Shown here: piece after piece, positions 11,420 to 22,784 of the stretch | How positions within the stretch are numbered: the first letter of the stretch is position 1 | Layout: each line of letters opens with the position of its first letter | Origin: Oikopleura dioica | Lineage: Eukaryota; Chordata; Appendicularia; Copelata; Oikopleuridae | DNA length: 64,000 bases | Assembly (NCBI GenBank): GCA_907165135.1 | Contig: OU015566.1 | Coordinates: forward strand, 4,218,501 to 4,282,500 | Reading direction: 5' to 3' | The notes under the pieces: generated by a model | Seen by the model: the letters and a program-made list of their open reading frames with translations, nothing else | Database searches by the model: none | What the model was told of the DNA's origin: nothing | Position numbers and translations under genes: made by a program

Positions 11420-11653
11420 TTAGTCGTCGACGGGGAGGTTTTTGCTGAAAAGATGGTAGTAAGCCATCAGTCTTTTCGTCTCCAAAAGTCTGTCGATGGT
11501 TGAGGCGATTTGGTGAACCTCTGGGTTGGCGGATCTTGATCGTTCATCCATCATCCGCTGGATGTATCGTTGATGTCGGAGGTTTCGCATTCTAGAGCCA
11601 CAGACAACAGTTGTGAGGAGGCAGAGGATCAGGCTGATCAAATTCATGTTCAT
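11420..11653 (-). CDS. Small secreted peptide precursor (77 aa)
   Basis: A single open frame starts MNMNLISLILCLLTTVVCGS, a clear signal peptide with probable cleavage after VCG or VCGS. The 58-60-aa mature part is basic (RMRNLRHQRYIQRMMDERSR), then amphipathic, ending KNLPVDD, without cysteines. A TATAAA box (minus strand, 11,719-11,724) lies about 66-71 bp upstream of the ATG, and a polyadenylation-like TTTATT (plus) lies about 100 bp beyond the stop. It lies tail-to-tail with FoxA. The family is not recognised; a peptide hormone or small extracellular effector is conceivable. Confidence 0.6.
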   Translation of the reverse strand: MNMNLISLILCLLTTVVCGSRMRNLRHQRYIQRMMDERSRSANPEVHQIASTIDRLLETKRLMAYYHLFSKNLPVDD

Positions 11654-12277
11654 TTGATTTTTTTGTTAGAAACTTGAGGGTTTGTGAGTTTGAATGATTT
11701 TCACACAAGGCTGAGAGGTTTTATACTCTCAGAAAAGAGCGCTAGAGCACACTAAAGTGACAGGTTGTGCCTTTGTCGAGTCAGAAAAAAGCCAGGTGAC
11801 GCTTCCATGAAAAATGTCTCTTTGAGTAAAACTGAAGTTCAATACTTGAATTTGTCTTATTTATTCGAAGATATGGCAGAGAGAGAAATAAAATAAGTAA
11901 AATAACTAGTAAGAATGCATTGTTTATTACCTGGGTTGAGTTAATACAAATAAAGTTTATTGGTCACGATTAAAGATCTACAAATAAAAAGCAAAGCTAA
12001 TCGGAATAATTTTATTCCGTAGAAGATAGAGGATATTGTTATAAGATTCAAGCACTTTCCTTCGGCGATTTGTATCGGGCTGGTAGCGAGGTGTAGTATC
12101 TCGGCTCGCAGGGGGTGTCAGGGTTTTGTCCCGCCAGCCGTATAATTATAAGATACGATAGATTTTGATTTTTTTTTGAAAAGACTTTTCAAAATTGGCT
12201 CCCTCCGCCTGTTACTTTGCTAATGATAAGAATTATCACAGCCTAACTTTCAAGATTTTTACCGATCAGAAAATAAT
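11654..12277. other. Intergenic, promoter side of the small peptide gene
   Basis: Apart from the TATA box near 11,720 nothing coding is visible. A GC-richer patch near 12,060-12,140 stands out from AT-rich surroundings without a recognisable RNA fold. Confidence 0.4.
11719..11724 (-). promoter_or_regulatory. TATA box of the small secreted peptide gene
   Basis: TATAAA on the minus strand, about 66-71 bp upstream of the start codon at 11,653. Confidence 0.55.
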
Positions 12278-13140
12278 TTAAGTCCACAGTGTGGACTCCA
12301 CACAATCTTTGTCGCAGGACCTGGTTTTTTCATTTTTATTGGTCCAAACAAGCATCAAACACTTTTCCAATTCACGCTCTTTTCCAAGGAAACGGGACTT
12401 CCAATGACACAGAGTCGAGTTTACCGTGTCATCGCCAACACCATTTGTAATGCTTGACGGCGTGTATCGTGTCGTCGAAGTGTTCTCTGGGAAACCTGTC
12501 AACATCAACGATTCCCGATAATCCGGAAGCTGCCACTTTCTGTCTACTGAAAGGTCTGCTTTACAACACCCTTACTCACTTCTTCTGATGGTATATGTTC
12601 GCGTGTAAACGTCATGAAAGAAGAGTTCAGTAGAATTAAAAAAAACATCCCTTGGGACAAGTGTTTTGGAACATGAAGAATCTCATGTAGCGCCTTCTGC
12701 ACATGATTCACTGATCGATTCCGCGCTCTTCTTCTTTGGATTTTTCTTGTTCTTGTTCTTTCGACTGGAGATAAAGAGCTTTTTTCGTAAGTAAACGAGA
12801 GAAAAATTTATTGATTAATTTTTTTCGAGTTCGATTTGACGCCTTTGACTGAAAATTTAAGTCAAAAAACGGCCTTTAAAATTTTCAAGAAAAAATTGCC
12901 GAATCGGCGATTCTGTAGTGCTAACCCAGCTGAAAGTCATAAAGTCAAAATCAGAATCGATGGTCTTAGGTAAACTGCAAATCTGGCCATTTTCAACCGC
13001 ATCGTAAAAGTAAAGATAAAAACATTTGAAACCGCATGCTATTGTGTCTGAAAGCGACAAAAAAGAAAGACAATCAATTCTGATAATTATTGATGTTACT
13101 TACCATTTTGAGGGCGGCCCTGACCATCAATGCTCCAAAA
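12278..13140 (-). CDS. Unrecognised gene, probably secreted, exon model tentative
   Basis: Two coding-like blocks lie on the minus strand. The upstream block (about 13,035-12,857) reads DTIACGFKCFYLYFYDAVEN..., with a good GT-AG intron (about 13,036-13,104) joining it to a short exon ending GRPQN. The downstream block (about 12,545-12,278) reads WQLPDYRESLMLTGF... and ends in a cysteine-containing CDKDCVESTLWT. It has potential N-glycosylation sites (NTS, NST). The link between the blocks and the start codon are not resolved. No family recognised. Confidence 0.35.
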
Positions 13141-13208
13141 TCAGAGGAGAATTCAATTTCGCATAAGAAAAAAATCAATCATAAAGAAGAAAATCTTTAG
13201 TTAAAAAA

Positions 13209-14942
13209 ATGAGGAAAGCGAAAAGCGAGAAATGGGCAGAACTGAAGATTCATTTTCTCAGCCAGTTTGGAAATCTTCTTTATACACTGGCAGTCCTATT
13301 TCCTATTTTTGGCCAGGTAAAATCACGAAAATTCAAAATCCATTCCTTCATTTTTAGATAACGCCCGATCATGATTGCTCAGAAAAAGACCCGACATTCA
13401 ATTTTTCATCAACCGGAGTTCCAGAAAATCATGAAAACATCCTCATCCCCCGAAAGAACTCAGAAAGAGGATGGGAGTCATTGACGACAGAATTTCTCCT
13501 TGTTTGCGAAAATTCAATCAAAGGAAAGAATTTGCTGTTTTATGGGCTTTTGGGCGAGTTCTGCTGCATTTTGATAAATGGCTGGATTTGCGATAGTTTT
13601 GGAAGAAAACGAGCTATTTTGATTAGCAATTCTATCTACGCTATCGCTACTGGTAAGTCCTCTTCCCGTAGGAGTATTTCAAGAAGATTAAGGGCTGCAT
13701 ATTTTTTCGAATAATTTTGTGATCTTCTCCATTTGCCGGTTTTTCATCCACTTTTCTGCCGCTTCGATTCTTTTGACAACTCCGCTTTATGGAAAAGAAA
13801 CTGCAGTCTTTTGGCCTTCTACGCCCTTTGTACTGTGGTCGATCTTCAGTTATGCTTCGGTTATAGTAGGAAGCTTGTTTGCTTTTTACTTTCCAGACTG
13901 GAGAGAGCTACTGTTGCTGAATTTTATTTTCTCTTTGGTTTATTTTATTTGGTAAGTCAGCTGAAGAAATGTAACTCTAGAAAATTTTTTCAGTCTTTAC
14001 TTCATCCCGGAAAGCCAAATCTTCCTCGACGCCCAAAAAAACATGTCGAAAGATCAATTAATCGTCAAAAAATTCGACGTCCCTCCCAATCGACACTATT
14101 TATTGGTCCTTGTTATCTTCAGTTTTTGCCAGATAACGTCGAATTTCGTGTACTACGGACTTTTATGGAACGCTGGAAGTTTGAGCGGGTCAGTTCATTT
14201 CAATTCCGCGGTCAACGGAATTATGGCGACTGTCGGAAGCTTATTGCAAAGTAAGTGGAGGGTTATTGCAGGCTTTCGTAACAGTAACTACCGTAGTTCC
14301 GCTTCATAAAAAACTGTCGACAAAGAAGATCGTTTGTTCTTCATTTTTGCTTGTCGCTGGCTCGATGCTTTTGGCCTTGACTTTTAGGACGGATTTGATG
14401 GTTTCCTGTTGCTGCTTTTTCGGTAACTGATTTTGCAATTTTCGTGTTGACACGCTGATTCTAGGGCTATTTTTGATCGTCCTGACGTATCTGGCGACCT
14501 TTGACATGGCGGATGTTTTTCCAGGAAAGGTTTCTTTACGAGGATCATTCTGATTTAACGATGTTTTTTAACAATAAAACTGACCGTCTTGGTCAAAGAT
14601 AACCCGATTGTCGGAAAACCCTCAAAAGTAAATTGCCGCTCAATCAGCTCTGGAATCTGTCAAATCATCGGCCGCTGCGGAACGCTGACTCTCCCCTACT
14701 TCCCCCTTCTCGCCCAGCAATACCAACTCGCCGTTCTCTTTCTCCTCCCCGCCATCGCTGGCTCTATTTATTTCCTCCTCCCGACAGTTCCAAGAGAAGA
14801 CGGCTACGGAAATAGGATTATTTATGAAAAAGTTTCTGAAACAAACGCGCTGCTGAAAGAAAAATCGATCTTCAAAAAGAAGGATTCTAGAGAAGAAATC
14901 GCTGAAGTGATAAAAAATGAAAATTCTGTCCTTATCAATTAA
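13209..14942 (+). CDS. SLC22-like organic ion transporter (MFS)
   Basis: This major-facilitator membrane protein resembles the SLC22 organic cation/anion transporters. Exons: 13209-13316, 13358-13652, 13693-13951, 13994 to about 14250, about 14272-14423, then a short exon beginning GLFLIVLTYLATFD, and a last exon from about 14599 ending at 14942. SLC22 marks are the large first extracellular loop rich in charged residues and containing CSEKD, the GWICDSFGRKRA motif after the second membrane segment, and PESQIFL (the SLC22 PESxRWL position, here changed). The junction near 14,240-14,272 cannot be closed in frame with a canonical intron, so a small indel or unusual splice is present there. The C-terminal tail is acidic and basic. 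It lies 190 bp upstream of the carotenoid-oxygenase-like gene on the same strand. Confidence 0.75.
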
Positions 14943-15133
14943 TAAAATGAAATTCTGATGATTTTTTCGCGGAAAAGTTTCGTTTCATTTCCAGTTTGCG
15001 GAACACAAAGTTCATTTGAGAACAAATGCCAAGGCCAGAGCTCAGAGGAGTTCATGACCCTCAAAAAATGGCGTGTTCCTGACCTTCTGACTTCTATAAA
15101 ATTGACCGTTTCGATCATTTTTGCTTCCAGAAA

Positions 15134-17251
15134 ATGATTTTTCTTGTCTTTTTTTCTTTCGTCTTATGCGCAGATGATGATATTTCTTTGACAGATGATG
15201 TCGGAAAAGCTTACCAATCGATGTCCGAGATACCCGACCCCATTGAGCTGACAGAAATCACGGGAAACATCCCTGAATGGCTGGAAGGATCAATTTATCG
15301 AAACGGACCTGGAAGATATGAGTACGGAAATGACACTTTCAAGCACCTTTTCGATCCTTCTGCAATGATTCAAAAGCTCAAATTCGAGAATGGAAGTGTT
15401 TTCTATCAGAGAAGATTGATTAACAGTACTCACACGATGAGAAATCTGGAGGAGGAGAGAATCGTTTTGACGGAAATGGGGACATGGACAGAGCCAGAAA
15501 ATTTCGGGGAGATTCATGCAGAGGATATTTCTATGGTAAGTCGTTTGATTTTCCGTACTTCTGCTTATTGGTAATTTATTTGATCATTTGATACTGTTAT
15601 CAATATTATTCTTGCAGAGGATTGATAAGACTCATTATGCAAAAATAATTCACAGAAACTTCTTTTTACACGTAGATCTATGATTAGCGAAATTTCACTT
15701 TTTGTTTCATTTTACTGTAAAAAAAATTCATAATTAAAATCTTTCAAGGCCCCTTTTATACCAAAGCGATAAATCGGACCCCATAAATTATTGGCCATAA
15801 TCTGATTTTCTTTTTTTTCGAGGTTGATAATTCAGATAAATTTTCAGGAACGGTGCCGCCATCTGTACGAATCCTTCCCTACCGACAATACTGTAGTCTC
15901 CGTTTACCCAATTCACGGATGGATAGTTGCATTTACTGAATCTCCCATCATCACCCTCAATGATCCCGAAACTCTAGAAACGAAACACATCCTTGACATC
16001 AGAAAAGCTTCATCGTATCCCGAAGGGTTGAGTCTTTCAACAGTCCTGGCTCATGGAGTGATCGACAGCAACGGTGATTTTTGGACCTTTGCGACTGGAA
16101 TTATGTTGCCGAAGTTCGGCTTCATACCAAAAGGTATTCTCTTCTTTGATTTCAAGCAAAAATTTCATTTCAGTTGTTTATTTGGCATTGAAAATTTCGG
16201 CCTCAGCGAAGTCAGAAAAATCGACGCCGGAAGAATTTCTAGCGAGCATTTCTTTCTCCGGATATATTTTCAATGAAGATGAACGAGATCTGAACATGAG
16301 ATACTTTCATTCTTTCGTCCAAGCTTCGGATGACTTTCTCGTCCTTCCGTTTACCAGTCTAGAGCTTCAGCCCTCCGCGCTTCTTGAATCCTGTCGAAAT
16401 GGAAATCCTCCGATAGAGATGATGTCCTTCAACAAGTACAACAAAGGGCTCTACAGAATTTTCGACAAGAAGCAGATGAAATGGTATCCGAAGATTTTCA
16501 AAAGCAAAGAGACCCTGCAAATGCATCCGATACAGGGATTCGTCGATGAGGAATCAAACGAAATCGTCCTCGACACGCTCGAAATTCCGAATCGTCAATT
16601 GATCGACGACTTGTTTCTCGAAAATCTGAATAAAACCGGAGCCGATCTTTTTGACGCATATTGGTCAATTATTCCCGTCGGCGTTCCGGTCAGATACAGG
16701 ATGAATATGGATAACTTGAACTCGATGATGGAAGAAGAAATCAACGAAGAAAAGCTCTTCGATGACGATTTGGAGACATTTCAGGCGTATACGCTTGGAG
16801 GGACGGATTTTCCAGCTGTAGATTTGACGAAAATTAATGAAGAACAAGACGATTTCTGGTCGCAAGGGATTGGAAATCTCGTGGCGGACCGAATTTATGT
16901 AAGACTAAAATTTTCGCACAAAAATCTTCATTTTCAGCATTCGAAAATATCGACTGGAGAGCGCTGGGTTTGGAGAGAAAGTGGATTCTCTCCGTCTGAA
17001 CCACTTTTCATACGAAAACCTGAATCGAATAATCCGCTTGATGGCGTTGTAATCTCAATCGTGAGCCCTCTCGAAATCGATTCTAGAGAAAGGTTTGATT
17101 ACGTGAAGACATCAACATAATTTCGGATTCTAGGGCGTTTGTGGTGATTCTTGAGCCAGAAGATCTCAAAGAAATTGCGAGAATATATTTCAAAGAAGAT
17201 GTTGATATTGCTCTTTCTTTTCATGGCGTTTTTGTTCCCTCGAAAAACTGA
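15134..17251 (+). CDS. RPE65/beta-carotene oxygenase family protein with signal peptide
   Basis: This belongs to the carotenoid-cleavage oxygenase family, seven-bladed propellers that bind Fe(II) through four histidines and cleave carotenoids or isomerise retinoids. Five exons close in frame to 561 aa: 15134-15535, 15848-16133, 16174-16898, 16938-17092 and 17134-17251. Family marks are PEWLEGSIYRNGPGRYEYG, HLFDPSAMI (family HxFDGxA, here altered to PS), the WVWRE...PSEPLFIRKP block and DGVVISIVSP. All four metal-ligand positions look conserved: STVLAHG, MRYFHSF, LQMHPIQGF and the C-terminal LSFHGVF. Unusually for this largely cytosolic or membrane-associated family, the protein begins MIFLVFFSFVLCADDD, a signal peptide. 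A CCAG acceptor 3 nt before the ATG fits trans-splicing. Substrate unknown. Confidence 0.85.
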
Positions 17252-17573
17252 AAAGTCGATTTTAATGAATGCAAAATAAATTTTATTCTTCAAAAACCGT
17301 AGAAAATTGAGGCCAGAAAAAAAAACGAGTTATCGTGAAATTTTTCCTGATTCAATTGAAATTGAGAGGCAGCTTGAATAGGAATACGGAAATCGCGGCA
17401 ATAAAATTCGAAGTGCTTGAGGTGTGTGTCGTTATCCAAAAAACGAGATCCTTTGTGCCCAAGAGCACTTGTTGCCAAGGGCACACGCACCGATCACTTA
17501 TTTGTCATTTGCCACTAGACACAACAATCTTCTTTCTTGATCATTTTTGAAATGATTTAACAATTTGATAACA

Positions 17574-20500
17574 ATGATTTTGACGCAGAGACAAAAAGAA
17601 GATGTCATAGAGAATCGTATGGATTTCGATTTTTCGATCAAAAATGAAATTGACACGTTTACGTCCTTATTTTTTTCGAAATCCTCAAAAAAGCACATCT
17701 GCGAAGGAAATATCATCGAGCTATCTTGTTACGCTGGTAAGCTCAACTTTCACTTCCACCACTTCCTCTCCTCCAATGGTAAGCCGCTCAAGAAGACGCG
17801 TTCTAGGGCTTTTCCCGTGTTCTTCTTTTCTTCTGATTATTTACACGAGTTTTTTTTCAAGAGGGAGCGCGCGCCCGAGTTGACGCTTTTTCCCGCGACA
17901 CGCCACTTCACATTTCCGTTCGCCAGAACTCGCCCGAGGTCGTTTCCTTTCTTCTCGCCGCCGGCGCTAAAGTCGACGCAATCAATGGCCAGGGACAGAC
18001 TGCTCTTCACCTAGCCGCGTTTTATGGAAGAAAGGAAATCGCGGAGATTTTATTGAAGGATGGAGCGCCGATTGAAATTGTCGACTTGAGGAAAATGAGC
18101 CCCTTGGCGGTGGCGGTGCAGAAGGATCATCTTCATATTGTTAGGCTTTTGAAGCGATTTGGGTTAGTAAAAGTCATTGAATTTGAAAAAAAAATTTATA
18201 AAATTTTTTTTTTGAATTTTTTTTTCTTTTTTCTCAAGATTTGTTCTCAATTTGAAATTTCTAGTGCGAATTTCCAGCGCGAAAAAGAATCATCCCTTTT
18301 GGTTGCTGTCCGGCTTCATAGATCGAACATTATCAATTACATTCTTCAACAAGACGACTTTGACCTCTCCAAAGGCCCGATCTCCTCTCATAAAACACCC
18401 CAACTCTAGAATTTTTGATCTTGAGATCGCTTCAAAGAAACTGAGGGCTGGAAACTTGCCATTTCAAAGCCCCAAATCGCCACTCAAATCCTCCAGTTTT
18501 ACGTTCCATCCGTCGCTGGGCTGGAAGATCGGGAGCGTCGATTTTGGAGAAGTTCATCCGACCTTGGCAGCTCAGAAGAGCGCTCGATGGTAAATGTCAA
18601 AAATAAGCAAATAGATTTTGAGTTTGTTTTATTAGAAGGTGTCGAGCTGAAGAAGTTGATTCAGATGGCGAGAAAAATGCTACAGGTATCGTAAAGAAGC
18701 GATAACTCACCGCTCTTTTAAAAGTTAAATTTCAGGAAAAGCTAAAGCTCTCTGAAAAAACTTCCGTTACTCCAACAGAAAAACTCTCGGTCAAACTCAA
18801 CTTTCTCCGAAAACCACTTCCAGTCAACCAAATCAACATCACTGAAGAAATGATAAAAGTCCTCAAATCTGATTTGGAGTCAAAAGCTTCTGCGAAACTC
18901 TTTAGCTCTGGCGTTTCTTTTCGAAAACTGGCAAATGTCGTTTCTTCTGGCGCTAGAATGTCGCATCTAAATCGAATTCTGAAAAGTAAGGATTTCGGGG
19001 CGGAGTATGCGAAGAAGATGCTGAAAAGAACTAAATGTCTTTCGAAAGACGTGACTTTGGCGGCGAAAGTGATGATTGGAAAAGGCTTCTTCGAGCAAGT
19101 CAAAAACATCGACGACCCGGTTTTCCTCGGTCAAGCGATTCTAGCGCTACGAAAAGAAACTTTTGCAACAGCTTTGGATTCTCGATCGACCCCAGCGCTG
19201 ACCGAAGTTCTTTTCCGCGGCCCTTTGATGACTAAGCTTTTCGAAATTCTTGTCGATTCTGGGGGAGAAATGCGAAAATCATTGGAACTCATCAAAATCA
19301 TCCCATTTGACCTTGCGAGAAAATTGGTGAAGGCTTCGAAAATCTTCTCGAACAAGTTGCCAGAAACAGCTGTGAAACGATCAACCGAGAATGTCGAGTT
19401 CAGGGAGAATTTTTTTGATTTTATGACTTTGATCAAGGAAGAATACATCACCCCTTCATTGCTTTCCAACCTCAATTTCATCCTCTCCAGCTTGATTTCG
19501 GGCAAAACGATGGCTCGACTTTTGGACGTTGGATTGAACATTTCCGAAGCAACTCATGATCCACGATATCTTTACGCAGTGAATATTCTTCTGAAAAACT
19601 CGATTTCGCCCGAAGAAACCATCATTCTGATGGAAGCAAAAGAAACGCTAAATCGGCTCATTTCCGCGGACGAAAAACTCATCGCTTCGATCCACCAGCT
19701 TCTTTATGATCAATCTCTTACCGCTTCCGAAGTCAGTATGTTTCTCAAGAATTCAGACGAGCGCTGCCGTTTACGAGAAGTCCTCGTTGATTCCACTTCC
19801 CAATCGACCCTGGCGAAGCTTCTTCAAAACGGGTTATCTCCCTCGATCATTGGCAAATTCATGTCTGAAACATCCCTCTCAATTTCGGAAGTAAATCAAT
19901 TTTCTCCAGACCCAATCGCGATTAAAAACTCTTCCGTGTCTGCATTGACGTTCAGTTTTTGCCGAAATTGGTCTCGATCGGGTTCAGAATTTCGGACCTT
20001 GGCGCTCTTGTCCGATTTTCTTGTGATGAAAATTTGCTAAAAATTCAATCGCTGAGTTCGGAAGAGAAAGAAACATTCAGAAGAATATTGAAAAACTCCC
20101 TCCGATCGCAAGAATGTTCAATTTTTCTTCAGAAAGGCAATTCGCCCAGCGACCTGATCGAAATCGTCAACAACCCGCTTCCAATTTTCAACCTTCTTGA
20201 TGACAAAGAATCGTTCGATTTTGAAGATGAATCGGGCGCTGAAAAGCCTCTTCTTCATCCGACCTTCTTCTCGCCGTTGATTTACTTCAAACTCGAGCCG
20301 GAAAAGAGCTTTTTCACAACGCTTGAAAACGCGTTTCGTATTTTTGTTCCGCTGAACTCGGTTTCAGAGAAGAGTTACTTGACAATAAGCTGTCCTCGCG
20401 CTGGAAAAATCAACTGGCAGAACGACTCGATCCCCCTTATCTCCCCTCCTTTATTCATCAATATCTCCAAGTCAAACCATTTCTCCTCCTCCCGAAAAAT

Positions 20501-22028
20501 CACTGTTCTCTACCCAATCAGTCGAAAAAGCAACACGGATTTCCACCGCCCTCAGTTTTTCCGAATCGACGCAAATTCAAATGTAAAACTTGACACAACC
20601 ATTCTCACGGGGCGACAAACAAAGCCGAATTCTTCCGACGTTGGGGAGGGAAACAAGCAGCTTTTCTGCGCGACTGATGTTGAGCCTGGCTGGACGGTTG
20701 TTCTAGCGCTTATTCCGCACATCAATCATTCCTTGTTCTTGACTGGGAAGGAGAAAGCAGCGCTGACGAAAGAAGTGTCGCTGACTGTAGCGCCGGAGCT
20801 GACAGAAGACAAGCCGCTAGAACTCGTCTCCAAACTCATCCCCCTCCCTCTCGAAAGCACCCTCAAGCACTTGAAGAAAAACCACCATTTGGACTTGAAA
20901 TGGATCAGTCCAATCATCCAATTCACAAACGCTCGAAGAATCGCGTTCCCGATTTCTCTCGAATTCAAGAAATCAACAACGAGAGCGTCGAAAATCAACG
21001 TTCTTCAGAAAATTCCAAACGGAGCGGACTGGGCTCAGCAGGAGGCGAAAATTCAGAGAAGTGATGAGAGATTTATTGTTCAAACAAAAACGATTTCGCA
21101 TTTGATGATAGTAGTTGCGAGTATGGAGCTGGAAAAGACGATTCTAGAGGGCGTCCCAAGCTTGGTTCTTGGCTTCTCGCAGAGTAAGAGTCTTTTTATC
21201 TAGAAAGCAACAGTTTTTTCACAAATTAAGGGTGTCGCCTTGCTAATTAAAAAATTAAAATTTCGAAATTAAAGGTCCCGTCCTCATTAACTTTTTTCTA
21301 GCGCAAAATGTCGGATTTGAAATCTTTCAGAAGAAAAACCAGAATAACATCCTCAAGCTCAAATACTCCACCTCCGATTCTTCCGACTCCTCCGACTCCT
21401 GGAAAACGCTTGGCAAGACAAAAACACGCATCAAGAACAACTCCAAATTCAATCTTCTCGCCGGCAAATTTACTTTTTCTTCCGCCGCCGCTCTTTCTCA
21501 GCAAGTTTTTGCATCAATTTATCCTTCGGTTGAAGAGACATTTATGATCCCAAAGCCGATGATCGAAAAATTGCAAATAAAACTTGGCTCGATGCAGTTA
21601 AAAGTTGGCAACGAGATTCTGAACGTGGATGTTTCTGTTGCGGAAAATGAAGAAGAAGAAGCGATTGTTCATCCGGAAAGCCTGATAATTTATTTTACCG
21701 AGAAAATTTCAAGCTTGATTCCGAGTTTTTACGCTTCAAGACTTGCTGAATATCTCGATATTTCAAGAGCCGAGGCTGAGTTTTACTGTAAGTCGCGAGT
21801 TTTATGAGTTTTTTTATTGATAAATTTTTAGTGGAACGAAATGATCATGAAAATCGAGCTGCGAAAATGATCGTCTCTTCCTTTTTGAAAACATGCAAAA
21901 TGGATGAAGCTTTTGAAAAACTTGAAATTGCGCTTGTAAAATTACAGCTTCATCAACTTGCGCAAATGGTTCATGAAGATCGTCTTCACGCGAATTGGAC
22001 GAAGATGAGCACGACCAGTCTTTTCTGA
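17574..22028 (+). CDS. Ankyrin-repeat, ZU5-like and death-domain protein
   Basis: This looks like an intracellular adaptor. The start at 17,574 is the first ATG in frame. Exon 1 (17574-17778) continues at about 17,872 into ankyrin repeats: DAFSRDTPLHISVRQ, GQTALHLAAFYGRKEIAEIL and MSPLAVAVQKDHLHIVRLL. After a further block at about 18,275-18,686 and a GT-AG intron comes a long helical region (about 18,736-20,200) of short repeats such as LAKLLQNGLSPSIIGKF. A 56-bp intron at about 19,891-19,946 restores the frame. Residues encoded at about 20,860-21,140 (LKWISPIIQFTNARRIAFPI...) resemble a ZU5 domain. The last exons (21,299 to about 21,790 and about 21,832-22,028) form a death-domain-like helical bundle ending TSLF. 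This order recalls ankyrin, UNC5 and PIDD proteins, but the middle region is not recognised. No membrane segment seen. Confidence 0.65.
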
Positions 22029-22677
22029 ATTTTACTTTTTATTTTATCTGCGAACTATTTGTTGGAAGAGAAAGAAGTTTTTAGTTTACTGTGTTCACAG
22101 CTTCGTCTTTAAAAAAATACCAGTCGATCTGATTTGGATAAAAACTTATGGTTTTTTAATTTCTTTTTTCGGAAAATATTCTTCTTGCAAAATAAACAAC
22201 ACAATTTATAAACGAAAAAGCAGCTTATTTGCTTTTTCAATTATTTGAATTAAATTCATTTTAAAAATAAAGAGCATCGAAAATTTGGAAAAATGGAATA
22301 TTCGAGACTGTAATTCATTGATTCGGAAATTTGTTCTGCAGTTGCACCAAGCAACGGATACAGTAACTCACTCAATCAAATCAAAATCTACGAAGAATCA
22401 GTTTTGCAACTCGATTTTCATTTCTCAGGTATGTTTCACTGGTTGATTTTTAAGGTAGTAAAGACTTTAAGAGGTTTTTATTACGAGCTGAAAAACTTAT
22501 TCTTGCCAATTATTTCTATCAGACAAAGAGACAATTATAAGATTTAAGCTTTCTAAAAAGCCTTTTGTTTTTTTTTACAAAACAGTCTGAATAAAATTTT
22601 TATTAAAAAAATTTTTGAAAAATTTATTTGAAAATTTGCTTCTGTCGTGAACTTTGAGCGGAAGGTCAGACAGTCGC
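22029..22677. other. Intergenic region upstream of the ABCB gene
   Basis: AT-rich. One coding-like block at about 22,341-22,430 (APSNGYSNSLNQIKIYEE) is bounded by a TGCAG acceptor and a GTATG donor, but no partner exon was found; it may be an untranslated or unassigned exon. Confidence 0.35.
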
Positions 22678-22684
22678 TATAAAA
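22678..22684 (+). promoter_or_regulatory. TATA box of the ABCB gene
   Basis: TATAAAA about 100 bp upstream of the start codon at 22,785, in a suitable position for a core promoter. Confidence 0.55.
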
Positions 22685-22784
22685 TTCTTTCTCTCGGATT
22701 CAGTAGAATTGTTACAGATAAAGCGCGTCATAGAGCAAATTGACTCTGTCTTCAGTGAGCAAACTTGAAATGATTTCGTAAAAA

